Shown in pieces: positions 13,201-22,778 of a stretch of DNA of 64,000 nt. A program made the position numbers and the translations under genes. A model generated the notes under the pieces. It saw only the letters and a program-made list of their open reading frames with translations. It ran no database searches and was not told where the DNA came from. This DNA is from Tetracentron sinense (lineage: Eukaryota > Streptophyta > Magnoliopsida > Trochodendrales > Trochodendraceae), in contig CM026568.1 of assembly GCA_015143295.1 (NCBI GenBank), positions 17,738,607 through 17,802,606 on the forward strand. The letters are read 5' to 3'. Each line of letters opens with the position of its first letter. Position 1 is the first letter of the stretch.

Positions 13201-16200
13201 ATCCTAGAAAAAAAATTTTTTTTTTTTTTTTTTTGCTTTAAAAAAATCCAAAATTTCCTAATAAATAAATAAATAATATAAAAACATGAAATAAAGTAGT
13301 AATAAGATTCTAAATCGTTTTTTTCACTAAAAAAATCATTTTTTTTCACTAAAAATATCGTTTTCGACGCAATCTGGGCCTAATCGCAGGGGGGCGCTGC
13401 CTCCCCTGCCACCCCCCCTGGCAATCGTAGGAGGGCTCTGCCTAATATTATACATAGACAATGACACGAATTTGGGTATTTTACCCAGATTTTGAAGTGT
13501 TTAATACCCCACTATGTTAACATGTCTTTGGTTATGTGATGAATACTTGTAATAGACTTTTATTTTATGTTTTTGTGGAATGTGGGTGTGGAGTTTTGAT
13601 CTTTTGGATGTTATATATATAATTATATATATATTTATATTAAATTTATCGCCTAGGCAACGCCTCGCCTAGCCGGGGCTAATCGCCTAGGCATCGCCTA
13701 GACGCCTTGACTACACTGGAGTATATAGTATATACGAGCTGAGCAGATGTAAGCTCGAGCTCAGCTCGTCAACTAAATGAGCTCAAAATTCAAGATCGAG
13801 CTTGGCTCGTTTATAAAATGAACGAGCTTTTAACGAGCCGAGCTCGTTAGCAAGCACATCTGTTAGTTAATCAGCAGTCACTAGCTCTTTAATGCTTGGG
13901 TGACAATGCCACAAGGAGACCACGTCTTAATGAGCTCCTGCCTATGCATCTAGTTGATGTTTTGACTACACTCAGTTTATACTTTACACACCTTTGTTCT
14001 CAAACTGCACATAGCTTATAGCATAGTTGTCAGGAGTTGGTACGGGGTATGGGTTCTGATGCTGGTACGATGTAGTGTAAAATCCGGGTACGTTTTATAT
14101 TGGTACAACAAAGGTATGAAATTGGTACGACATAGATACAACATAAAATTGATACGGCATAGAAACACAATAGATACAACTTAAGTACAATTTTGATATG
14201 CCATAGATATGTAATGAGTATTCAGTATGTAAGATATTGATAGTTTGATGGAACCTTGAAACTTTTTCCCTGTGTATATATGATATCTATTTTTTTGAGG
14301 CAAGTATTATATTTATGCTATTAAACTTAAGGTTACAAAATTTATGATATCATGGTGAAAACCCATAATTTTTTTAATTTTATAACCCTAAAATAAGGGT
14401 TTTAACTTGATAACCTTAATATAAGGATGTTAATATTATAACCCTTTGATAATAGAAAATTGAATAAGATTTAGTCCGTAGTAATATTGGAACTGAATTG
14501 CAAGAAAGTCAGTTCCTTTGATAAAGAAACTAGTTTCTTTGTAAGAGGAAACAGGTTTCTTGGGGGGAGGAGTTTCCAACTTATATAGAAATGCATTTTT
14601 GGAAAACTGGAAATGTTCATCTCAGTCCCCGGTACTGGCATGCATAGGAACTGGTATGAGGGATAAATAGGGTTTCTTGGTATCTATGGTGGATAGTAAG
14701 CGATAAGACATGCACATTAACATGAGCCACTTATATGCACTTACTTTCGAAATGCACCTACAAAGTCATGCAAATATTTGGTTGAAGTGATGGAAATCAT
14801 CCTTTTGTAGGATTAAATAGCAAATACCCTTGATGGTAGAGAGTCAGCTGACTTTAAATTAAATAATTACTTCTAAATGACCAAATTGTGTCCTCTCTCT
14901 CTCTCTATCTTTGCGTGTGTGTCTTTTCTGTTGCTTTTTTTTTTCTTTGTTCTTTTGACGTGTGTATGTAATAAAACTTACCTATGCACGATATTCACAT
15001 TCAATGTCAAAACCACTTTTAACCTTCCATATCTAATAGGGTTTTTTGCAAAAACCTCCCTAACTTTTCAAGTACTTGTAAATACCCCCTCATGTTTTAT
15101 GATTTTGCATTATAATCCATTAACTTTTAAATCTTTTTGCAAATACACCCTTCCATCCAAAAGTTGGTTAATGGATGTTATATTTTTATGAAATGACCTT
15201 TTTAACCTTATTTTGATTTTAAGGAGATTTGTAAAAACTTTTCAGAAGAGAAGTGTTTGGATCGCACTGACTATGGTTAAGATTCACTCACTCCTAGGAT
15301 TCATCAACTTAACCTTGGTTTTTGGAAAAAAAATATTAACGTTAGGTTTATTATGCTTAACCACGGTTAAAGTGGGCTTTACAATCTGCCATGTGTCCCT
15401 TTTAAGACTCTTAATTGTGGTTAAGATTCATTCACCCTTACGATTCATGCATCTAACCTTGGTTTTTAGAAAAAAAATATTAACCTTGGATTGGTTATAC
15501 TTAATCACAGTTAAAGGAGGCTTTAGAAGCTGTCATGTGTCCCTTTTAATACTCATTACCTATGGTTAAGATTCATTCGCCCCTAGAGTTCATGCATCTA
15601 ACCTTGGTTTTTTAGAAGAAAAAACTATTACCGTTAAATTGATTATGCTTAGCTACAGTTACAGGAGGATCTATAAGCCGCCACGTGTCCTTTTTAATAC
15701 TCACTAATAGTGGTTAATATTCACTCACCCCTTGGGTTAATGCATCTAACCATGGATTTTAGAATTATACATATATATAAACCTGATTATGCTTACCCAC
15801 ATTTAAAGGGGGCTCTACAAACCGTCACACGTCTTTTTTATTTTTTAACGCCCACTAATTGTGGTTAAGATTCACTCACCCCTTGGGTTCATGCATTTAA
15901 CCATGGTTTTTAGATGAAAAAAAAATATTAACCTTAGATTGATTATGCTTAACCACAATTAAAGAAGGCTTTACAAGCTGCCACGTATCCCTTTTAACAC
16001 CCACTAACTGTGGTTAAGTTTCACTCACCCTCTTGGGTTCATGCATCAAACCTTGGTTTTAAGAAGAAAAAAATATTAACCTTAGATTGAATATACTTAA
16101 CCACAGTTAAAGCCTCTACAAGCCGCCACGTCCCATTTTAACACCCACTAACAGTGGTTAATATTCACTCAGGTTCATGCATCTAAACTTGGATTTAAGA

Positions 16201-17634
16201 AGAAAAAAACATTAACCTTAGGTTAAATATGTTTAACCACAGTTAAATAGAATTCTACAAGCCACCATGTGTTCCTTTTAACACTTACTAACTATAGTTA
16301 AGATTCACTCACCCTTAGGGTTCATCCATCTAACCTTGTTTTTTAGATTCTTTTTATTTAATATTAACCCTAGATTAAGCTTAACCTCAATTAAAGGGGA
16401 TAAATAGAACACATGGTGACTTATATAAGCATGAGTTCCATCCAAGTCATTGAAAGAAGGTTAAAAAGGTCATTTCACAAAAAATTTAACAACCATTAAC
16501 TAGCTTTTGGATGGAAGGGTGGATTTGCAAATTTACAAATAGCTTAAAAGATAGGGGGGTTTTTGCAAAAAACCCCATCTAATATTTGCTGTATGAAGCG
16601 TAGGAAGATAATAAAAGATCCTCTCGATGAGGAAAAATAATAAGAGCACATCTTCAAGTTATCAAAGTTCCATTGACACCCTTGCACAAAACTTATGACA
16701 GTACTGGATGTGATACTTAAAATGGGAATGGTGTCACTGAAATGGACTACACAAATAGGGTGATCTATGCAGTCATTCCTGGTCCACGCATGCAGGTGAC
16801 AGCTGCTATAAAAGTGATTGGACCTAAAATGTATGAAACACCAGATAGATTAGGCAGCTCCGACTTTCCTTCTGTGAGAACATATGTGAAGGACTTGGCA
16901 CTGGTAACTATTACTGTATCCTAGCCCCTGTACCTACTCATAGGACAATACTTCAGCAGGTCCCATCTCTTATGTGGGGCATAGTACAGAAGTCAGACCT
17001 ACTGAAGACACTACCTAGAAAGGAATTTATTTCATCGACTACATGAGTGAAGCCCACTTTGGTTCCATTAGATTATGTAATATGGTGAATGGCATCAGTT
17101 GGCTTGTATAATTACATGCTATTCTTGTTAATATGTTCAAACTCTGTCCCTGTGGCTATCATTCTTGTATCTATTTTATGCATTAGAGTGCACCAATGTT
17201 TCAGATTTGTGACTAGGCATGAAATTCTGGAGTAATGGTGGGGTGTTTAAATCATTAAAAAACATGACTCCAACATTGGTCAAATCTCCAACACTGTGTG
17301 GACACCCGAAGGGACTAGTCCTTGCCTCGAATGGTATGGAACACCCTCTGTTACCTAAAAAGAATATATATATATATATATTATGTTGGATCCGGTAAGT
17401 GTAAGAATGGCTAGAACTGGTCAACTGTCTTGATGATCGGTTTTAGTCATGATCAACTTTCGTTTCCCTCTCATTCAGTGTGTATTTATCTTATTTTGTT
17501 GCTCCATCTTTTACATTGAATTGACAACTGATACATCCTTACTAAACAAACAGTACGGTGTGAATGTGAAACACCAAGAGTATTTTGCCGACAGCCCTTC
17601 AACTGGAGTTGAGCCTGCTTCAAGAGATGAATGA
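7293..17634 (+). CDS. TAF10: TAF10, TFIID/SAGA subunit (3' four coding exons)
   Basis: TAF10 is a histone-fold subunit shared by TFIID and SAGA; it acts in the nucleus in promoter recognition and co-activation. Four exons match plant TAF10 in order: 7293-7355 (IRLVAVATQKFIAEVASDAL), 8371-8428 (QCKARQSAIVKDKRDKQQK), 8507-8557 (DKRLILTMDDLSKALRE) and 17554-17634 (YGVNVKHQEYFADSPSTG... ending ASRDE and TGA). All junctions are GT/AG and the phases agree: the CAG codon is split CA|G between the first two, the rest are in phase 0. Together they give about 84 codons with no stop; the plant protein is about 134 residues. The missing part is the N-terminal exon with the first histone-fold helix, probably left of position 1. 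The last intron, 8558-17553, is 8996 bp and full of transposons. Splice sites and frame are intact, so I expect a working gene. Confidence 0.93.
7660..7985. repeat. TAACGG-type repeat inside TAF10 intron
   Basis: Words such as ATGTAGCGGTTCACTACCC, CCGTTACGAAGAC, GTAATGGTTTCAG and CATAACGGTTTCGC recur through the region. It starts near GGTTTAGAAA and ends near TTTTTAAAACC, end motifs like those of the copy at 84-226. It lies in the intron between the 7293-7355 and 8371-8428 exons. Confidence 0.5.
9088..9608. mobile_element. CAGTGTAGTCAA hAT MITE, right end lost
   Basis: The left terminus CAGTGTAGTCAAAGCCTCC begins at 9088 and is followed by CCTAGG-type words as in the copies at 5104-5291 and 13133-13718. 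The matching right end (…TTGACTACACTG) is not found before or after the adjacent LINE, so this copy is truncated or eroded. It carries a separate element at 9154-9471. The downstream boundary given is only the LINE target site. Confidence 0.55.
9154..9471. mobile_element. Nested hAT-type MITE (318 bp)
   Basis: It begins CATAGTGACAAAGTC and ends ATTTTGTTATTACA; the arms pair at 9 of 15 positions and all six differences are transitions, as expected from decay of methylated cytosines. It is flanked by 8-bp copies GTAAGGCG (9146-9153) and GTAAGACG (9472-9479), one mismatch. The interior is rich in AATTCGGGAATAATTCGG-like words. It sits inside the truncated CAGTGTAGTCAA element, so it is the younger of the two. 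Confidence 0.65.
9629..11530 (+). mobile_element. 5'-truncated LINE (L1-type) with 20-bp target duplication
   Basis: The fragment is the 3' part of a plant L1 ORF2. The first frame reads ERIQREFLWNEG...HLVDWKTI and SGGGLNIPSLIRVNKALLEK, the segment between the reverse transcriptase and the C-terminal zinc-binding region. After an insertion it resumes with GSMWRGAVTVARNG and later VSFFLWIAISNKILTSDHL (zf-RVT region), with frameshifts between. It ends in TTTACCGAT plus a short A-tract. Exact 20-bp copies of aagactagaatgtcactgca flank it at 9609-9628 and 11531-11550 (the right copy merges with the A-tail), the signature of target-primed insertion. It lies in the last TAF10 intron and on the same strand. 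It is not functional. Confidence 0.92.
9857..10403. mobile_element. Non-autonomous hAT element inside the LINE (547 bp)
   Basis: Perfect 17-bp terminal inverted repeats, CAGTGTTACCTAGGCAC on the left and GTGCCTAGGTAACACTG on the right, are flanked by perfect 8-bp target duplications GTTTTGGT (9849-9856 and 10404-10411). The duplication lies in LINE codons for WRFG, so removing the element restores the LINE reading. CAGTG ends and 8-bp duplications are typical of hAT. There is no transposase; short open frames inside are chance frames. Confidence 0.95.
11868..13876. mobile_element. Candidate 2-kb hAT-type element with CGAGC-rich ends
   Basis: The left end TAGGGGTGATGCCGAGCTGAG starts at 11868, like the terminus of the better defined element at 35769-36288. 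CGAGCTCG/GGCTCG words fill about 11880-12062 and 13730-13860, as expected for related subterminal regions. An 8-bp word GTCACTAG occurs just outside at 11860-11867 and at 13877-13884. The right terminus itself does not read CACCCCTA, so it would have to be diverged. No transposase was recognised in the middle. The pairing of the two ends is inference. Confidence 0.45.
13133..13718. mobile_element. hAT-type element, CAGTGTAGTCAA family (586 bp)
   Basis: Termini CAGTGTAGTCAAGGCGTCGC and GACGCCTTGACTACACTG are near-perfect inverted repeats, flanked by identical 8-bp target duplications GAGTATAT (13125-13132 and 13719-13726). Subterminal regions are rich in CGCCTAGGCG; the middle is AT-rich and non-coding. 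It is the best preserved of three family members here (others at 5104 and 9088) and sits inside the candidate element at 11868-13876. Confidence 0.93.
14034..14689. repeat. Possible hAT-type element with GGTACG repeats
   Basis: The left part begins CATAGTTGTCAGGAGTTGGTACGG and is followed by repeated TTGGTACGAC/GATACGGCAT-like words; GGTACTGG-like words return near 14620-14690. The CATAGTTG start resembles the terminus of the element at 55025-55426. The right end and a target duplication are not convincing, so this is tentative. Confidence 0.3.
15039..16575. mobile_element. Mutator-like element with long terminal inverted repeats (1537 bp)
   Basis: The left end GGGTTTTTTGCAAAAACC and the following 150 bp or so are matched in reverse at the right end (…GGTTTTTGCAAAAAACCC), including the shared block with CACCCTTCCATCCAAAAG and AAATGACCTTTTTAACC. 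The element is flanked by 9-bp words TATCTAATA (15030-15038) and CATCTAATA (16576-16584), 8 of 9 identical. Long inverted repeats and 9-bp duplications fit Mutator-like elements. No transposase is present; the interior is a tandem array, listed separately. It lies in the last TAF10 intron. Confidence 0.8.
15265..16400. repeat. Eight tandem ~147-bp subrepeats
   Basis: A unit containing GTGGTTAAGATTCACTCACC, then TTCATGCATCTAACC, a TTGGTTTTTAGAA word, an A-tract with TATTAACCTTAG, TGCTTAACCACAGTTAAAG, and GCCACGTGTCCCTTTTAAC repeats eight times. The ATTCACTCA anchor falls near 15281, 15427, 15565, 15718, 15867, 16019, 16160 and 16303 (spacing 138-153 bp). Each unit holds a GTGGTTAA...TTAACCAC inverted pair. 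It makes up the interior of the Mutator-like element. Confidence 0.88.
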
Positions 17635-19962
17635 GCTGGGGTTTGATCCGTATGACAAATGATTCGGAGTTGTTTAATCTAGTCCGAGTCCATTTGGATG
17701 GTGACGAGACTACAACAGGTGAGGCTAGGTTACTGTTTCATCAGTCATATGTACTTGGTTGTGAAAGATTCTTGATGCAAGGAAGTCATTGTATACATAA
17801 TACATTTATGCCATTTTATTAGGGAAAACAGAATTCTTTGGTCCCATGATCTTGTAATCGAACATACTTGCTAAAAGCAGGAATCATGGTGCTTTGTTGT
17901 CATTAGAGGAAGATGGTATTGATTTCCATTGCATACTCCGCTATCTTATAACCGTTTCATATAGTGAGATTGGTTGGACCCAATGCTGAAGCTCATCACT
18001 TTCACTGAATCAAAAGGTCACATGATCTCAATTTAATCCATCTGTTCCACTTTGACAAGAGTTCTTTGGTTGAGTCTTCATTGTTGTTTCTGTCTGCACT
18101 TGAAAATTGTAAGTCCAGCCTTTTCAATGGAGATATATGCTTTCCTTGTTTCTTCTTGTTCTTTCTCCATCTATACTGACACAAGGATCTTTACTGGTGT
18201 GCTCTGGTGCTAAACCTTGGATGGACTATGATCATAGTTACTGAAAGAAATCCAAACATCCTAGGTGGTGCTCTGGGGCTAAACCTGTGGTGGAGTATGA
18301 TTTAGATTTATAGTTATTAGAAATTCAATCATCCAGAGTACACAGTATGGAACGATGAGTTGTTGGGCAGCATGTTGACAATGTTATGCCTTTTGACGGG
18401 AAATCTAGTATTGCTCGATGTCCTTGAGCTTCGAGTTATGCCTGGCATGCAGGGGATTGAGATCCAATAATTTATGAGTTTCACCCAAGTGATTGCAAGG
18501 CAAGATTTATATAAGGATCCATTATTTTGCTGAGACTTATAAAGCTTGACATTTTGCACTTTGTCATGGTAATTGTTAGGAATTTTGAGTCACTTTGTCA
18601 AGGTTTCTAACATAATTATTTTCTTATCATCACGAGTTTTGAAGTCATCATTTTTTTTGAGATTTGAAATCATTCATTTGAAATTGTATTGGAATTGCAA
18701 CCAAATAGATGAAGAGTCGATCTATGGGTACTCTCAAATCTACTCCCTAACCACTAAAGGTCAGGATTTGAATTGTCTAATTTTGTCTTTTCCGATGCCA
18801 CATCAGCTCTAATCCTAACTATTTAATAACTGAGATAAACGGTTAGGATTTGGGAGTACATCTTTGGGAGTATACCTAGACTAATTCATAGATAAAAAGG
18901 CACGATACATCTAAGTTATCAAAAGAAAATGAATATTATCAAATGACAAAACTTGCAAAATACCAAAACTTGCAAAATACCGGACTTTATGCCTCAGACC
19001 TAACAGGAAATTTGATTCTACTCAATTTTAAATTGAATAAAAAGGTTTTGGGAAAAATAAAATCCAGATAAAGACTTATTTAAGGTTTAGGTTCTTAATT
19101 TCGTTCATTTGATTGATAAATCAGAATTGGGAGAATATGAGCTTGCCATATGTCAGATAGGCTGAACGATTGTCACAGGGCTCACTGAAAGTAGCTTTAC
19201 CGAAACTGAGCAAGAGCTATATCATATGTGGCAACCATTAAGAAGAATGCCATTAAGAAGAATGCCATCGATCCTGCAGAATTCGTATGCTTTTTAGCAT
19301 TCTTGTGATCTTGTCCTAATTACTCGAAAGTCTCATTGTTGTGCATCTTCCAAATACCTTCAGTAGCACTAACTTTTTTTTTTTTTTGGCCTAAGAGATC
19401 TTTCTGTGACACTCCTTTTGTTTACATATCTGAAAATGCCCAGCTTGATCCTGTTTCACAACCCAGAAATGCATGTTCCCAAGATAAGTAATGGTAGAGG
19501 ACTTGAAATTCTCTACTGTTTTAACATTCCTTCGATTTTTTTTTCCATCCTTTGATGGTCTTTGAACAGATTTGGTGGGGTCATAGAGCTTGATGAATTT
19601 TTTTTTCACTCAATCAAATTCGAAAATGGACTGCCAATGGAGAAAAGGTATGTTTCCATCTCTCCCTAAAGCTCAATTTTTAATCCAGAAAATTACAAAA
19701 ATAATGTTTTTCTTAGACAAAAATGAGGGTTTAAAACTGAAAAGAGGAATGGATGATGGATTTATCTTTTCGTCTCTCTAAAGCTATTTTTGTTATGAGC
19801 CTAATTGCCAATTTAGAAACCGTAAATAATTTTTCCATCACTCTTAACAATTAGCTAATTGTTTTGGAAAATCAAAATAATGTTAGTTTCTTTCATTGAT
19901 AATGCATCTTATTGTTTGTATTAATGAAAATTTTCATACAAAAACAGATAAAGAAATGAGGA
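17635..19962. other. TAF10 3' flank; no further gene seen
   Basis: The first few hundred bases after the TAF10 stop codon probably hold its 3' UTR, whose end I cannot fix. The rest contains short open frames without recognisable motifs. A poly-T run near 19376-19389 may be a retroposon tail. Nothing else is supportable. Confidence 0.4.
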
Positions 19963-21085
19963 TTGAAGGTCTTGAATCTAGATGGCTCATTCAATGTCAA
20001 TATCAATATCATTCCTCTAAATGAAACGAGCAATAACGATTTCACACCAAAAGTAGGCACGAAATTCAAACCTGAAGATGATGCTTTAAAGTTCTACAAT
20101 GGATATGCAAAAAAGATTGGATTTAGTGTTCGAAAAAACAATAATTTTTTTAGAAGTGGTGTAATTGTGAATAGAACATTTTGTTGCTCTAAAGTTGTTT
20201 TTTGTTTAAATGATAGAAGATATGAAAATATTAAGAAACCCCGTCTGGAAACAAGGATTGGCTGCAAGGCAGATATGAGAATTTTTCTTCGAGATAAGTG
20301 TACATATGTGGTCTATCAATTTGAACCAAATCATAACTACAATGTAGTACCACCTATTATGACTCACTTATTTAGATCACATAGACAACTGACTACTGCC
20401 CAGGCTGCAGAAGCTGAAATAGTAGATAGTTCAGGGATAGCACCATCAACCGTTGTGGAATTAATGAGTAGGCAAGCCAATGGTCATGAGAACCTTGGGC
20501 TTATTACTACTTATTATGACAATTATTTACGATCCAAGAGAAATTCAATGAAAAAAGGAGATGCAGGGGGATTATTACAGTATTTTTAAAAGAAGCAATC
20601 GGAAAACCCACTTTTTTTTTTATGCTTTACAACTTGATGAAAACGAATTGATTACAAATATTTTTGGGCAGATGTAGAGATGATGATTGGATTATAGTTA
20701 TTTTGGTGACGTCTTTTATTTTGATACAACATACAAAACAAACACAGAGAATCGTTCGTTTGGATTATTTGTTGGAGTAAATCACCACAAACAGACCATT
20801 ATATTTGGTGTTGCTTTGTTGTATAATGAAACAACAGAAACATTCAAGTGGTTATTTGAGATTTTTGTTAAAGCTAAATACATTCAAGTGATTATTTGAA
20901 ACTTTTGTCAAAGTTATATCTAGAAAAAGTCCAAAGACATTTATTGGACTATGGTAGAAGCTAAAAGTTGAGAAAGATCACTGACAGGATTGATATAAGA
21001 TTTCATCGGCATGTTTTGCTGTAGTAAATGTGATTGCTTAGTTGAGGTTGAACCCCACTTGGACTCTGGTGCCAATTTTGAAATA
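19963..21085 (+). pseudogene. FAR1/FRS-type, MULE-derived protein remnant
   Basis: FAR1-related proteins derive from Mutator-like transposases; family members are either host transcription factors or active transposases. The first frame (19963-20589) carries the FAR1 DNA-binding domain: GTKFKPEDDALKFYNGYAKK, then GFSVRKNN, NRTFCCSK, a RIGCKADM core and NHNYNVVPP. The second frame (20687-20899) begins the MULE transposase domain with [13 protein letters not shown] and [14 protein letters not shown]. After 20900 only stop-ridden traces remain, including KCDCLVEVEPHLDSGANFEI-like words near 21030-21085. Stops and a frame change separate the two parts, and the rest of the transposase domain and the SWIM zinc finger are missing. 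Non-functional copy; whether it was a host FRS gene or a transposon cannot be told from this. Confidence 0.85.
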
Positions 21086-21268
21086 TATGAGGTGAGTTAG
21101 TACTCTTTTGATTATTCTTATATTTTATGATGGATTATGGAGTTGGACTATTGAAAATTTTATATGTTATTATTACCTCTCAAAATACACAAAAAGTTGT
21201 CTCTTATGTCTATAAGAAGAGACATTTGTGACTAAGTTATCTATCAATTTTGAGAAAGCAGCTATTTA

Positions 21269-21884
21269 GAGCATCTCCAACACTATCCCTATTCAGAATA
21301 GGGAGGATGAAGAAGAAACATGCACTCTAACAAGCTCCTCAAAGCAAATTGCCAGGGTAGGGAGGGCGTTTCAGCTGGGAGACGTTTTGGCTCTCCAGAT
21401 ATTATTAAATTCATTTTTTAAAAAACCTCCTTCAAAACTGTTTGCCTCAACCATAGCCAATTGCGATTGAACTAATAAGGGAGAGTTCAATCGCACCCAC
21501 ATGCCAACACGTGTCCCTTTTAACTTCTACTAACCGTGGTTAAGACTCATTAACCCTTGGGTTTAGCAAAATAATCTTAGTTTTTAGAAAAAAGTATTTA
21601 AAAATATTTAACTCTAGTTAAGAATTTTTAACTTTTATAGTTATTTTTTTGAAATCCAATGTTTAAAGAGACACGTGTTGGCCGGTGGGTGCGATTGAAC
21701 TCTCAACAATTGCAATGATGTTAAATAAAATGAAATAAAAAAAATGACTGTTTAATAGAAATAAAGAAGAAATAAGGACTAGTGTTAGAGTTGCAAGGAG
21801 AAAAAATGACTCCCTATTTTAAAAAAAAACTCTCTATTTTAGAGAAAAAATAGGGAATTGTTAGAAATAGTGATGGAGATGCTC
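21269..21884. mobile_element. PIF/Harbinger-type (Tourist-like) MITE (616 bp)
   Basis: Ends read GAGCATCTCCAACACTATCC and, in reverse, GAGCATCTCCATCACTATTTC. The element is flanked by TTA on both sides (21266-21268, 21885-21887). GAGCATCTCCAAC ends with a TTA duplication are typical of Tourist-like MITEs. A second fold-back element (about 21455-21716) is inserted in it. Confidence 0.88.
21455..21716. mobile_element. Fold-back MITE with CAATCGC/CACGTGT module, nested
   Basis: Left arm words GCCAATTGCGATTGAACT, GAGTTCAATCGCACCCAC, CCAACACGTGTCCCTTTTAA and CCGTGGTTAAGACTCATTAA are repeated in reverse in the right arm (AGAGACACGTGTTGGCC, GTGGGTGCGATTGAACTCTC). It sits inside the Tourist-like MITE. 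Boundaries are approximate. The same words build the MITE at 32135-32424 and occur in the Helitron array and the Mutator-like element. Confidence 0.72.
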
Positions 21885-22394
21885 TTACGTAGGTATTTGT
21901 TTCAAAATGTATTACATTATAAATAGGTAGAGCTTATTTAAAAATTGAGTTTAGTTGACTTTAGATTGTTAAGTTAAAGGTTAATTGGATGTCTAAGATC
22001 TTCTTGAAGTAGAGGTTTTACCTCTAAAGTCCAACTAAGCTCAATTTTTAAATAAGTTCTACCTATTTAGATTAGTGTTACCAAATACCACCTTAATGTT
22101 ATCTTATACAATGTTCCGAGTGACATACACTAAAAATTCTTCCAATTGATCCACATCTTGTATGCTTATGTCAAAACAAGTGCTTGAATCAACAGTTCTT
22201 ATCCTTGACGGGCCATCATTAGAATTCTAATTCTTCCACAAGATTTCATGGAGTTTGACAGGATAATTCAGAGGTTTGAGTTTGATATTGTTTAGTCGTG
22301 CTTAAATCACCAACACATTCTTATAATCGTTGATCCTTTAATTTCTCATTCCACCAAAATAATTTAATCGTTTGTGTTAATTTACTATTATTGA

Positions 22395-22431
22395 AAAATT
22401 AGTACATGCAAAGCACGTGTACCTTTACTAG
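22395..22431 (+). mobile_element. Helitron 3' terminus
   Basis: A hairpin (GTACATGC, AAA, GCACGTGTAC) is followed by CTTTACTAG and then a host T, the canonical Helitron tail. The matching 5' TC end is uncertain; A|TCTTATACAATG at 22101-22102 is one candidate and would give an element of about 330 bp. Confidence 0.65.
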
Positions 22432-22778
22432 TATATATATATATAAGAAATTTGTGGGACAACGCATTAAACCCAGGTCTCCCATAGGGTCTTAGAATGT
22501 GTTGAAGAGGGGGGTGGTTATTATCCAAATATGGCCAATGATCTGGGACGTTTGGATTGGATTTTATTAGCCAAAAATCAATTCTGATAAAATTGATTAT
22601 GTAGAAATTGATGATCATTTCCAAACGCCACCAAACCTTTTAGAATCAATCAATGGTAAGAAAACAAAAAACTAAATACATAAAATATTTTCAAGCCTCA
22701 AAAATAAGAAAAAAAGTGAAAGAAAAAAAATCTCTTTTATTTTTTTAAACCTACAATGATGAATGGGTGAATGCTTTG

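Noticed and set aside
13900-13975. Another right end of the CAGTGTAGTCAA family (TTTTGACTACACT)
   Set aside because: Only about 15 bp match and the left end is absent; too little to call an element.
15039-16575. CRISPR-like array
   Set aside because: Regular ~147-bp units are diverged tandem repeats with no constant repeat/variable spacer pattern, and the genome is a plant's.
16742-16924. 60-codon frame beginning MDYT, resembling the start of the TAF10 N-terminal motif
   Set aside because: The similarity stops after four residues, and it lies downstream of exons that must follow it.
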